From the NCBI RefSeq assembly GCF_900100535.1, contig NZ_FNDG01000011.1, forward strand, positions 62,001 through 126,000: a stretch of DNA of 64,000 nucleotides, read 5' to 3'. A program made the position numbers and the translations under genes. The DNA comes from Phytopseudomonas flavescens (GTDB taxonomy: Bacteria; Pseudomonadota; Gammaproteobacteria; Pseudomonadales; Pseudomonadaceae). Positions 1-7,596 of this stretch are shown here, in pieces (the stretch's first letter is position 1; each line of letters begins with the position of its first letter). Below the pieces are notes generated by a model. That model made no database searches. It saw nothing but the letters and a program-made list of their open reading frames with translations, and had not been told where the DNA came from.

Positions 1-1041
1 CCCCGTGTCGGTTGCGTGATCGTGCGCGACGGCAAGATCGTCGGTGAGGGCTGGCACGCCAAGGCTGGCGAGCCTCATGCCGAGGTCCATGCGCTGCGTC
101 AGGCGGGTGACAAGGCACGTGGCGCTACCGCCTACGTCACCCTCGAACCCTGCAGCCACCACGGGCGCACGCCGCCCTGCGCCGATGCCTTGGTCGGGGC
201 GGGCGTCGCCAGGGTGGTGGCGGCCATGCAGGATCCCAATCCGCAGGTGGCTGGCCGCGGTCTGCTGAGACTCATGAACGCCGGTATCTCGGTGTACAGC
301 GGCGTGCTGGAAAGCGAGGCGCGGACGCTGAATGCCGGCTTCGTCAAACGCATGGAAAAGGGCCTGCCGCTGGTGCGGGTCAAGCTGGCCATGAGCCTGG
401 ACGGGCGCACCGCCATGGCCAGCGGCGAAAGCCAGTGGATCACCGGGCCCGCCGCACGCGCGGCGGTACAGCGACTGCGCGCGCGTTCGAGCGTGGTGCT
501 CAGTGGCGCCGATACCGTGCTGGCTGACGGGGCGCGCCTGACCGTGCGCCCCGACGAACTGGGCCTGGGCGCCGAGCTCACGGCGCTGGCCCAGGCTCGC
601 CCGCCATTGCGCGTGCTGATCGACGGGCGCTTGCGGGTACCGCTGAGTGCACCGTTCTTCCAGGTCGGGCCGGCACTGGTGGCGACCTGCGCGGCGGCGA
701 CGTCGCGCGACCGTTATCTCGACGACGGCCACGAACTGCTGGCGATGCCCGGCAACAACGGCCATGTCGATCTGCGCAAGCTGCTGCTGGAATTGGCGGG
801 CCGGGGCGCCAACGAAGTGCTGGTCGAGGCCGGGCCGAAGCTGGCCGGTGCGTTCGCCCGCCTGGGGCTGGTCGATGAATACCAGCTGTTCGTCGCGCCC
901 AAATTCCTTGGCTCCAGCGCCAGGCCCCTGCTCGACCTACCCCTGGCGCGGATGGTCGAGGCCAAGCCATTGAAGATCGTCGACATGCGTGCCGTGGGCG
1001 ATGACTGGCGCATCATCGCGGTGCCCGATTCCGGCGACTGA
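1..1041 (+). CDS. ribD: RibD, bifunctional riboflavin deaminase/reductase (5' end outside window)
   Basis: This enzyme carries out the second and third steps of riboflavin synthesis: deamination of the pyrimidine and NADPH-dependent reduction of the ribosyl side chain. The frame is open from base 1 and begins with the conserved PRVGCVIVRDG stretch, so only a few dozen N-terminal residues are missing. The zinc deaminase motif HAEVHA and its partner PCSHHGRTPPC are visible in the first 60 residues. The C-terminal two thirds carries the reductase domain (VKLAMSLDGRTA, then VLVEAGPKLAGAF). It ends at TGA 1039-1041, about 85 bases before the FMN riboswitch, so ribD lies upstream of the switch and is probably not controlled by it. 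Confidence 0.95.
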   Translation, partial: PRVGCVIVRDGKIVGEGWHAKAGEPHAEVHALRQAGDKARGATAYVTLEPCSHHGRTPPCADALVGAGVARVVAAMQDPNPQVAGRGLLRLMNAGISVYSGVLESEARTLNAGFVKRMEKGLPLVRVKLAMSLDGRTAMASGESQWITGPAARAAVQRLRARSSVVLSGADTVLADGARLTVRPDELGLGAELTALAQARPPLRVLIDGRLRVPLSAPFFQVGPALVATCAAATSRDRYLDDGHELLAMPGNNGHVDLRKLLLELAGRGANEVLVEAGPKLAGAFARLGLVDEYQLFVAPKFLGSSARPLLDLPLARMVEAKPLKIVDMRAVGDDWRIIAVPDSGD

Positions 1042-1123
1042 GCGTCGCCGCTGGGGCACGCCCACCGTGCACCGCCACGGCAACTGTGGTAAAACGCCTG
1101 TCGGCCGCACAGCGTGGCCAAAC

Positions 1124-1275
1124 GTTCTCAGGGCGGGGTGCGATTCCCCACCGGCGGTAATGGTGCGCAACGCACCTAGCCCGCGAGCGCCCGGTACGGC
1201 ACCAGCCGCCCGGGGTCGAGCAGATCCGGTGCGATTCCGGAGCCGACGGTATAGTCCGGATGAAGAGAGAGCGGG
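1124..1275 (+). promoter_or_regulatory. FMN riboswitch (RFN element)
   Basis: The segment has the RFN signature: a TTCTCAGGGCGGGGTG start, the ATTCCCCACCGGCGGTAA block, a variable arm, then GCGATTCCGGAGCCGACGGT and ATAGTCCGGATGAAGAGAG closing the element. These are the conserved helices of the FMN aptamer, which binds flavin mononucleotide and lowers expression of riboflavin genes. It sits in the 326-base gap between ribD and the type II lumazine synthase gene. The expression platform is probably the hairpin at 1339-1359, which overlaps the ribosome binding site. Confidence 0.95.
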
Positions 1276-1338
1276 ATTGCCTGACAAGGCGCCCTTGCGG
1301 CTGCCGACGTCCGTAATGTCCCTATCGATCCAAGCTGC

Positions 1339-1361
1339 CCTGTTTTAACCATAAACAGGAG
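1339..1361 (+). promoter_or_regulatory. Hairpin overlapping the Shine-Dalgarno site after the FMN riboswitch
   Basis: CCTGTTT (1339-1345) pairs perfectly with AAACAGG (1353-1359) across a 7-base loop. The ribosome binding site AGGAG (1357-1361) of the next gene shares its first three bases with the 3' arm. No T-run follows, so this looks like a translational sequestering stem rather than an intrinsic terminator. The switching role is inferred; the pairing is seen directly. Confidence 0.6.
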
Positions 1362-1367
1362 TTGAAC

Positions 1368-1829
1368 ATGTCCATTGCTTCTCACGTGCGCCGGGTGGCC
1401 TTCGTGCAAGCCTGCTGGCACCGCGAAATCGTCGATCAGTCCCGTAACGCCTTCCTCGAAGAAATGCAGCGCCAGGGCTATGCCGCGAGCGAGATCGACT
1501 GCTTCGAAGTCAGCGGCGCCTTCGAAATTCCCCTGCACGCCAAGCGCCTGGCCAGGAGCGGCCGCTATGCTGGCATCGTCGCGGCCGGGCTGGTGGTCGA
1601 TGGTGGCATCTACCGCCACGAGTTCGTCGCCCAGGCAGTGATCGAGGGCCTGATGCAGGTGCAACTGGAAACCGACGTGCCGGTGTTCTCGGCAGTACTC
1701 ACGCCTCATCATTTCCATGCCGGTGAAGAGCACCAGACGTTCTTCCGCGAGCACTTCCTGGTCAAGGGCGCCGAAGCCGCGCGCACCTGCGCCGATACGC
1801 TGCGCAAGCTCAAAGAACTGCCGGTCTGA
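1368..1829 (+). CDS. 6,7-dimethyl-8-ribityllumazine synthase, type II (RibH2-like)
   Basis: This 153-residue protein is a lumazine synthase of the decameric type II family known from Brucella and Mesorhizobium. It condenses the ribityl pyrimidine with dihydroxybutanone phosphate. Family marks are AFVQACWHREIVDQSR near the N-terminus, FEVSGAFEIPLHAK, VVDGGIYRHEFVAQAV with the catalytic-type His, and LTPHHFHAGEEHQTFF. ATG 1368 is chosen over an in-frame TTG at 1362 because AGGAG (1357-1361) lies six bases upstream of the ATG. It is the first gene under the FMN riboswitch and lies 12 bases from ribE. A classical lumazine synthase gene also lies in the same operon (3707-4183). Confidence 0.92.
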   Translation: MSIASHVRRVAFVQACWHREIVDQSRNAFLEEMQRQGYAASEIDCFEVSGAFEIPLHAKRLARSGRYAGIVAAGLVVDGGIYRHEFVAQAVIEGLMQVQLETDVPVFSAVLTPHHFHAGEEHQTFFREHFLVKGAEAARTCADTLRKLKELPV

Positions 1830-1841
1830 CGAGGAACCCTT

Positions 1842-2504
1842 ATGTTCACCGGAATCATCGCATCCATCGGCAGCATCGCCGCCATCACTCCCAAGGGCGG
1901 CGACGTGCGTGTCTATGTCAAGACCGCCAAGCTCGACCTGGGTGATGTCGTGCTGGGCGACAGCATCGCGGTCAATGGCGTGTGCCTGACCGCGGTGGAG
2001 TTGCCGGGCGACGGCTTCTGGGCCGATGTCAGTCGCGAAACCCTGGCGCGCACCGCTTTCATCGACCTCAAGAGTGGCAGCCGGGTCAACCTGGAAAAGG
2101 CGCTGACGCCCACCACTCGCCTGGGGGGGCACCTGGTCAGCGGCCATGTCGATGGCGTCGGCGAGATCGTCTCCCGTGAGGAGAACGCCCGTGCCATCCA
2201 ATTCAGGGTTCGCGCCCCGCGCGAGCTGGCCAAGTACATCGCCCACAAGGGCTCGATCACCGTCGACGGTACCAGCCTGACGGTGAACGCCGTGGATGGC
2301 GCCGAGTTCGAGCTGACCATCGTGCCGCATACCCTGGCCGAGACCATCATGGCCGACTACCGCCCCGGGCGTCGGGTGAACCTCGAGGTCGATCTGCTGG
2401 CCCGTTATCTGGAGCGCCTGCTGCTTGGTGACAAGGCGGCCGAGCCCAGCAGTGCCGGGCTCACCGAAGGTTTTCTCGCCGAACACGGCTACCTGAAGCA
2501 TTGA
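1842..2504 (+). CDS. ribE: Riboflavin synthase alpha subunit
   Basis: This 220-residue enzyme dismutates two molecules of dimethylribityllumazine into riboflavin. It has the expected two similar lumazine-binding barrels: the N-terminal one opens with MFTGIIASIGSI and the second starts near GHLVSGHVDGVGEI, with GSITVDGTSLTVN in the second barrel matching DSIAVNGVCLTAV in the first. GAGGA lies just upstream of ATG 1842. It sits between the type II lumazine synthase gene and ribBA, with only 12-13 bases on either side, so all three are probably co-transcribed under the riboswitch. The gene is called ribC in some species. Confidence 0.96.
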   Translation: MFTGIIASIGSIAAITPKGGDVRVYVKTAKLDLGDVVLGDSIAVNGVCLTAVELPGDGFWADVSRETLARTAFIDLKSGSRVNLEKALTPTTRLGGHLVSGHVDGVGEIVSREENARAIQFRVRAPRELAKYIAHKGSITVDGTSLTVNAVDGAEFELTIVPHTLAETIMADYRPGRRVNLEVDLLARYLERLLLGDKAAEPSSAGLTEGFLAEHGYLKH

Positions 2505-2517
2505 GGACACCGCCACC

Positions 2518-3606
2518 ATGGCACTCAACAGTATCGAAGAGCTGGTCGAAGACATTCGCGCCGGCAGGATGGTCATCCTCATGGATGACGAAGACCGCGA
2601 GAACGAAGGCGACCTGATCATCGCCTCGGAATGCGTGACCGCCGAGCACATCAACTTCATGGCGCGCTTCGCCCGCGGCCTGATCTGCATGCCGATGACC
2701 CGCGAGCGTTGCGAAATCCTCAAGCTGCCCCTCATGGCGCCGCGCAACGGCTCGGGTTTCGGCACCAAGTTCACCGTTTCCATCGAAGCCGCCGAGGGCG
2801 TCACCACCGGTATCTCCGCCGCTGACCGCGCTCGCACCGTGCAGGCTGCTGCCGCGAAGAACGCGGTTGCCGAAGACATCGTCAGCCCCGGCCATATCTT
2901 TCCGTTGATGGCCCAGCCCGGCGGCACCCTGGCGCGTGCCGGGCACACCGAGGCGGCCTGCGACCTGGCTCGGATGGGGGGCTTTGAACCGAGCGGAGTG
3001 ATCTGCGAGATCATGAACGACGACGGCACCATGGCGCGGCGCCCGGAGCTGGAAGCGTTCGCCGAGCAGCACGGCATCAAGATCGGCACCATCGCCGACC
3101 TGATCCACTACCGGCTGATCCACGAGCGCACGGTGACGCGTATCGCCGAACAGCCGCTGGACAGCGAAGTGGGCCAGTTCAACCTGGTGACCTTCCGTGA
3201 TTCGGTGGAAGGCGACGTGCACATGGCCCTGACCCTGGGTAGCATCTGTCCGGAACAGCCGACCCTGGTGCGGGTGCACAACATGGATCCGATGCGCGAC
3301 CTGCTGATGGTCCGCCAGCCCGGCCGCTGGAGCCTGCGCGCGGCGATGACCGAAGTGGCCAGTGCCGGCAGCGGCGTGGTGCTGCTGCTCGGCCACTCGC
3401 TGGATGGCGACGAAGTGCTGGCGCACATCCGCGAGGCGGATGGTGCCACCAGCAAGGCGCCGAGTACCTACAGCACGGTCGGTGCCGGGTCGCAGATCCT
3501 GCGTGACCTCGGGGTGCGCAAGATGCGCCTGATGAGTGCGCCGATGAAGTTCAACGCGATATCCGGTTTCGACCTGGAAGTTGTAGAATACCTGCCCCCG
3601 AAATAA
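2518..3606 (+). CDS. ribBA: RibBA-type protein: DHBP synthase with degenerate GTP cyclohydrolase II domain
   Basis: The N-terminal ~200 residues are 3,4-dihydroxy-2-butanone-4-phosphate synthase, with the acidic metal motif DDEDRENEGDL (about 23-33), a GTKFTVSIEA loop and HTEAACDLARM. The C-terminal ~155 residues align with GTP cyclohydrolase II (LVRVHNMDP..., then RDLGVRKMRLM), but the three zinc-binding Cys of active enzymes and the SxRCDC core are absent. This half is therefore probably not a cyclohydrolase, and a separate ribA would be expected elsewhere. The protein is 362 residues long and starts at ATG 2518. Pseudomonas RibBA proteins are known for this degeneration, so it is not a local mutation. 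Confidence 0.93.
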   Translation: MALNSIEELVEDIRAGRMVILMDDEDRENEGDLIIASECVTAEHINFMARFARGLICMPMTRERCEILKLPLMAPRNGSGFGTKFTVSIEAAEGVTTGISAADRARTVQAAAAKNAVAEDIVSPGHIFPLMAQPGGTLARAGHTEAACDLARMGGFEPSGVICEIMNDDGTMARRPELEAFAEQHGIKIGTIADLIHYRLIHERTVTRIAEQPLDSEVGQFNLVTFRDSVEGDVHMALTLGSICPEQPTLVRVHNMDPMRDLLMVRQPGRWSLRAAMTEVASAGSGVVLLLGHSLDGDEVLAHIREADGATSKAPSTYSTVGAGSQILRDLGVRKMRLMSAPMKFNAISGFDLEVVEYLPPK

Positions 3607-3706
3607 CGGGTGACCCGCGCGGTGGGCCATGCCTGCCTCACCGACACCATTTTCAGGGCCTGCCACGGCATGCCCTGGCTCTTTAAAGACAGCTCGAGAA
3701 CTCGCT

Positions 3707-4183
3707 ATGACACTAGAGACCATCGAAGGTACTTTCATCGCTCCCGAGGGCCGCTTCGCCCTGGTGGTCGGCCGTTTCAACAGCTTCGTGGTCGAAAGCC
3801 TGGTCAGCGGCGCCGTCGACGCCCTGGTGCGGCATGGCGTCAGCGAAAGCGACATCACCCTCATCCGCGCGCCGGGCGCTTTCGAAATCCCCTTGGTCGC
3901 GCAGAAAGTCGCCCAGCGCGGCGAGTACGCCGCGATCATTGCCCTCGGCGCGGTGATCCGGGGCGGCACGCCGCACTTCGAATACGTGGCGGGCGAATGC
4001 ACCAAGGGCCTGTCCCAGGTATCCATGGAGTTCGGCGTACCAGTGGCCTTCGGCGTACTGACCGTCGATTCCATCGAGCAGGCCATCGAGCGCTCCGGTA
4101 CCAAGGCCGGCAACAAGGGCGCCGAAGCGGCCCTGTCCGCGCTGGAAATGGTCAGCCTGCTGGCGCAGTTGGAGGCCAAGTGA
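3707..4183 (+). CDS. ribH: 6,7-dimethyl-8-ribityllumazine synthase, classical type
   Basis: This 158-residue protein is the standard lumazine synthase. Features are [44 protein letters not shown] with the conserved His, and [16 protein letters not shown] near the end. ATG 3707 is used because the protein then starts [10 protein letters not shown] at the usual family length. The frame remains open upstream to 3629, but that part looks non-coding. It is separated from ribBA by 100 bases and overlaps nusB by 4 bases. It is the second lumazine synthase gene in this operon. Confidence 0.95.
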   Translation: MTLETIEGTFIAPEGRFALVVGRFNSFVVESLVSGAVDALVRHGVSESDITLIRAPGAFEIPLVAQKVAQRGEYAAIIALGAVIRGGTPHFEYVAGECTKGLSQVSMEFGVPVAFGVLTVDSIEQAIERSGTKAGNKGAEAALSALEMVSLLAQLEAK

Positions 4184-4662
4184 GCCAGAACGACAACAAG
4201 CCGGTCAAAAAGGGTCCGAGCGCCAAGGTACTGGCTCGCCGCCAGGCGCGCACCCTGGCCATGCAGGCGCTGTACGCCTGGCACATCGCCGGGCAGGCGC
4301 TCAACGAGATCGAGGCGCAGTTCCGCGTCGACAACGACTTCAGCGCGGTCGATGGCGCCTACTTCCACGAGATCCTGCACGGCGTGCCGCGTCAGAAGAC
4401 CGAGATCGACAGTTCCTTCGAGCCCTTGCTCGATCGTCCGCTGGAGGAGATCGACCCGGTCGAGCTGTCCATCCTGCGCCTGTCCACCTACGAGCTGCGT
4501 AACCGCCTCGACGTGCCGTACCGCGTGGTGATCAACGAAGGCATCGAGCTGGCCAAGGTGTTCGGTGCCACCGACGGGCACAAGTTCGTCAACGGCGTGC
4601 TGGACAAACTGGCGCCGAAGCTGCGTGCTGACGAAGTCCGCGACTTCAACAGCAAGCGCTGA
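4180..4662 (+). CDS. nusB: Transcription antitermination factor NusB
   Basis: NusB binds boxA RNA together with ribosomal protein S10 and helps antitermination, chiefly on rRNA operons. The 160-residue product has the NusB fold signatures [44 protein letters not shown] and [13 protein letters not shown]. It starts with GTG 4180, which overlaps the ribH stop (GTGA), suggesting translational coupling. The ribH-nusB-thiL order is common in gammaproteobacteria. Confidence 0.96.
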   Translation: MSQNDNKPVKKGPSAKVLARRQARTLAMQALYAWHIAGQALNEIEAQFRVDNDFSAVDGAYFHEILHGVPRQKTEIDSSFEPLLDRPLEEIDPVELSILRLSTYELRNRLDVPYRVVINEGIELAKVFGATDGHKFVNGVLDKLAPKLRADEVRDFNSKR

Positions 4663-4664
4663 GC

Positions 4665-5633
4665 GTGTTGGGCGAGTTCGAGCTGATCCGCCATTACTTC
4701 GCCGCTGCGGCCTGTGCGCAGGCGGCCGATGGTGTGGCGCTGGGGATCGGCGATGACTGCGCCCTGCTGGAAGTGCCCGCCGGTGAACAGTTGGCGGTCT
4801 CCACCGACACGCTGGTCGCAGGCGTGCATTTCCCTGCAGATGCTGCTGGCCGATTGCTCGGCCAGCGCGCCCTGGCTGTTTCGGTCAGTGACCTGGCCGC
4901 CATGGGCGCGGCGCCTCTGGCGTTCACCCTGGCCCTGACTCTCCCCGATGTTTCTCCTGACTGGCTGGCGGATTTCACCGCCGGGCTGGAAAGCATGGCG
5001 CGCCAGTGCGGCGTGCGCCTGATCGGTGGTGATACCACCCGCGGGCCGTTGAGCCTGACTCTCACCGTATTCGGCCGGGTGCCCAAGGGCCTTGCGCTGA
5101 CCCGCTCCGGTGCGTGCCCAGGTGATCTGCTGTGTGTCGGTGGCGCGCTAGGCGATGCGGCGGGGGCCTTGCCCTTCGTGCTCGGTGAGCGTGAGGAGCA
5201 GAGCGGTAGCCGTGAGTTGCTGGCGCACTACTGGTCGCCGTCACCGCAGTTGGTACTTGGCCAGGCCTTGCGTGGCGTGGCCACGGCGGCGCTGGACATC
5301 TCCGACGGCCTGCTCGCCGACTGCGAGCATATCGCCCGCGCATCGGGTGTGGCATTGATCGTCGAACAACAACGCCTGCCTCTGTCGGCAGCCCTGCTGG
5401 CCTGTGCTGGCGACGAAACGGCCCGCCAGCTGGCGCTTGCCGGTGGCGATGACTACGTGCTTGCCTTTACTCTGCCTGTCGAGGCACTGGACGGGCTGCG
5501 TGCCATGGGGCAGCCTGTGCATGTGATCGGTCGCGTCGAGGCCGGGCAGGGCGTGGTCCTGCTGGGCGCAGACGGCCGAGCCATCCAGCCGCTGGTGCGG
5601 GGCTACCAACATTTCGGATCGCAACGTGACTGA
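4665..5633 (+). CDS. thiL: Thiamine-monophosphate kinase
   Basis: ThiL phosphorylates thiamine monophosphate to the active cofactor thiamine diphosphate. The 322-residue protein begins LGEFELIRHYFA and shows the AIR-synthase-like motifs GIGDDCALLEV, VSTDTLVAGVHF, VSVSDLAAMGA, GGDTTRG and ALDISDGLLADCEHI. The start is a GTG at 4665 only two bases after the nusB stop. The 3' end overlaps pgpA by 8 bases. Confidence 0.95.
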   Translation: MLGEFELIRHYFAAAACAQAADGVALGIGDDCALLEVPAGEQLAVSTDTLVAGVHFPADAAGRLLGQRALAVSVSDLAAMGAAPLAFTLALTLPDVSPDWLADFTAGLESMARQCGVRLIGGDTTRGPLSLTLTVFGRVPKGLALTRSGACPGDLLCVGGALGDAAGALPFVLGEREEQSGSRELLAHYWSPSPQLVLGQALRGVATAALDISDGLLADCEHIARASGVALIVEQQRLPLSAALLACAGDETARQLALAGGDDYVLAFTLPVEALDGLRAMGQPVHVIGRVEAGQGVVLLGADGRAIQPLVRGYQHFGSQRD

Positions 5634-6159
5634 TCATCCCAAGCAAGTCCCCGCCGAGTTCGTGCCGCCCTCCGTGTGGCGCAATCCCTTGCATTTCCTG
5701 GCCTTCGGTTTCGGCTCCGGCACCCTGCCGAAAGCGCCGGGCACCTGGGGTTCGATGGTCGCGGTGCCGTTCATTCCGCTGTGGCAGATGCTGCCCGACT
5801 GGGGCTACTGGCTGATGCTGGGGGTCACCATGCTGTTCGGTGTCTGGCTGTGTGGCAAGGTGGCCGAGGATCTGCGCGTGCACGACCACGAAGGCATCGT
5901 CTGGGACGAGATGGTCGGCATGTGGATCACCCTGTGGCTGGTTCCGGAAGGGTGGGGTTGGGTGTTGGTGGGGTTCCTGGTCTTCCGCTTCTTCGATGTG
6001 CTCAAGCCGTGGCCGATTCGCTGGATCGACCGGCACGTGCACGGTGGTTTCGGCATCATGCTCGACGACGTGCTGGCCGGGGTGTTCGCCTGGCTGGCCA
6101 TGCAGGTACTGGTGTGGGGATGGAGCAACGGCCTGGCGGCCAACCTGGGCTTCGCCTGA
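5626..6159 (+). CDS. pgpA: Phosphatidylglycerophosphatase A
   Basis: PgpA dephosphorylates phosphatidylglycerol phosphate at the inner membrane, giving phosphatidylglycerol. The 177-residue protein contains GFGSGTLPKAPGTWGSM, characteristic of the family, followed by hydrophobic segments and the acidic motif HDHEGIVWDEMVG (about residues 86-98), then FRFFDVLKPWPI. GTG 5626 overlaps thiL by 8 bases, as in other Pseudomonas. It probably ends the core rib-nus-thi-pgp operon, though two further same-strand genes follow closely. Confidence 0.95.
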   Translation: MTDHPKQVPAEFVPPSVWRNPLHFLAFGFGSGTLPKAPGTWGSMVAVPFIPLWQMLPDWGYWLMLGVTMLFGVWLCGKVAEDLRVHDHEGIVWDEMVGMWITLWLVPEGWGWVLVGFLVFRFFDVLKPWPIRWIDRHVHGGFGIMLDDVLAGVFAWLAMQVLVWGWSNGLAANLGFA

Positions 6160-6172
6160 GCCTGGGGGTACG

Positions 6173-6898
6173 ATGATCCGCGGTTTCTGGCTGGCCCTGC
6201 TGCTGGCGCTCGGCGCCTGCGCTCAGGCGGGCAGCGCCCTGCCCGGCAACATCCGCATGGCCAGCGATGTCTGGGTTGATCGTATCAATGCCGACGGTAC
6301 GGGGTTGTCCTGGGACGTGTTGCGTCTGGTGTTCGAGCCTGCGGGCGTCAGGCTGGACATGCAGATCGTGCCCTATACCCGTTCCGTCGGCCTGGTCAAA
6401 CGCGGCGAGGCGGATGCCTGGGTGGCGTCTTACCAGAACGAAGTCGACGGTAGTGTGGTGTACCCGACCTGGCACTACGATTCGGACCTGATCAGCGCCC
6501 TGAGCCTGACCAGCAAGCCCCTGCCGGACCGCGAGACGCTGGCCACTTCGCGTCTGGTGTGGATGCGCGGCTACGAGTACCAGCGCTATATTCCCGGCCT
6601 CGGCCACTACGACGAGCTGTTGCGCCGTGGCGGCATCCTGCCGATGCTCGCGTACGACCATGCCGACTATTACATCGACGCCCAGCCCGAGGTCATGGCC
6701 GTGCTCGCGGGGGCTGCCGACGCCTCGAAATACCGGGTCACCGACCTGATACGCCTGCCCTTGTACATCGGCTTCGCCGATAATGCGCGGGGCCAGGCCC
6801 TGGCGAAGCTGTACGACCAGCGGATGGCCGAGCTGGTCGAACGGGACGCCTTGCGCCCGGTCTTCGAGCGCTGGGGCCAGCACTATCCCTTCGATTAG
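6173..6898 (+). CDS. Periplasmic solute-binding protein, SBP_bac_3-like
   Basis: This is a 241-residue exported protein with a hydrophobic signal segment (MIRGFWLALLLALGACAQA). Its body resembles family 3 amino-acid-type binding proteins: a short IRMASDVWVDRI opening, GLSWDVLRLVF, and IVPYTRSVGLVKRGEADAW. No transporter permease or ATPase gene lies next to it, so it may be an orphan binding or sensory protein. The start ATG 6173 lies 13 bases after pgpA, and its stop TAG abuts an in-frame ATG of the next gene. The ligand cannot be told from sequence. Confidence 0.75.
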   Translation: MIRGFWLALLLALGACAQAGSALPGNIRMASDVWVDRINADGTGLSWDVLRLVFEPAGVRLDMQIVPYTRSVGLVKRGEADAWVASYQNEVDGSVVYPTWHYDSDLISALSLTSKPLPDRETLATSRLVWMRGYEYQRYIPGLGHYDELLRRGGILPMLAYDHADYYIDAQPEVMAVLAGAADASKYRVTDLIRLPLYIGFADNARGQALAKLYDQRMAELVERDALRPVFERWGQHYPFD

Positions 6899-6913
6899 AT
6901 GAGAGAGGCAAGG

Positions 6914-7558
6914 ATGCGTCAGGTGTTCTGTGGTCTGGCCGGCCTGCTGGCAGCTTCGTTGGTGCTGGCTGCACCGCAGGTCCAGGTGGTCGGCCTGTTT
7001 CCAGGCGCCGCGGTGATTTCGGTGGACGGCCAGCGCAAACTGGTGCGCGTTGGGCAGAGTGGGCCGGGCGGCGTGCAGGTGGTGAGTGCCGACAGCCGCA
7101 GCGCCGTGCTGCGGGTCGACGGCGTGGAGCGCAGCTACGGCCTCAGCCGTGAATACAACACCAGCGGTTTCGCCGAAGCGCGCAAGCAGACCCTCAGCAT
7201 CGCCCGCGGCAACGGCGGGCATTACTGGGCCGAAGGCGCGATCAATGGCCGCTCGCAGCAATTCCTGGTCGATACCGGTGCCACGTCGGTGGCCCTCAAT
7301 GAAAACCACGCCCGTCGCCTCGGCATCGACTACCGCACGCGTGGCCAGCCGATCCAGGTCAGCACCGCCAGCGGCACTGCCCGTGGCTGGCGCGTGACCC
7401 TGGACAAGGTAAGCGTCGGGGCGCTGCAGGTGCTGGGTGTCGAGGCGGTGGTACTGGAGGGCGCCTCGCCGAGCGAAGCGCTGCTGGGCATGAGTTTTCT
7501 CAACCGGGTCGGCTGGCGAGTGGAGAACAACCTGCTGGTACTCGAGTCTCGCCTTTGA
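6914..7558 (+). CDS. Retropepsin-like aspartic protease (clan AA), exported
   Basis: The 214-residue product has a signal peptide (MRQVFCGLAGLLAASLVLAA) and a single-lobe aspartic protease domain with the active-site motif FLVDTGATSVALN at about residues 117-129. It matches the bacterial clan AA family often annotated as a TIGR02281 protein. Retropepsins work as dimers, so one DTG per chain is expected. ATG 6914 is preferred to ATG 6899 because AGAGG lies at a suitable distance upstream. A strong hairpin (7563-7590) follows the stop. Its substrate is unknown. Confidence 0.8.
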   Translation: MRQVFCGLAGLLAASLVLAAPQVQVVGLFPGAAVISVDGQRKLVRVGQSGPGGVQVVSADSRSAVLRVDGVERSYGLSREYNTSGFAEARKQTLSIARGNGGHYWAEGAINGRSQQFLVDTGATSVALNENHARRLGIDYRTRGQPIQVSTASGTARGWRVTLDKVSVGALQVLGVEAVVLEGASPSEALLGMSFLNRVGWRVENNLLVLESRL

Positions 7559-7562
7559 ATTG

Positions 7563-7590
7563 AGGCTGGCGATAGCTTCATCGCCAGCCT
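7563..7590. terminator. Hairpin between convergent protease and antiporter genes
   Basis: AGGCTGGCGAT (7563-7573) is perfectly complementary to ATCGCCAGCCT (7580-7590) with a 6-base loop. It lies between converging genes ending at 7558 and 7597, so it can serve both strands. The following T-run is weak. Confidence 0.7.
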
Positions 7591-7596
7591 TCCTGG

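Noticed and set aside
2461..4581. 706-codon open frame opposite ribBA-ribH-nusB
   Set aside because: It mirrors three well-supported genes and shows no motif of its own.
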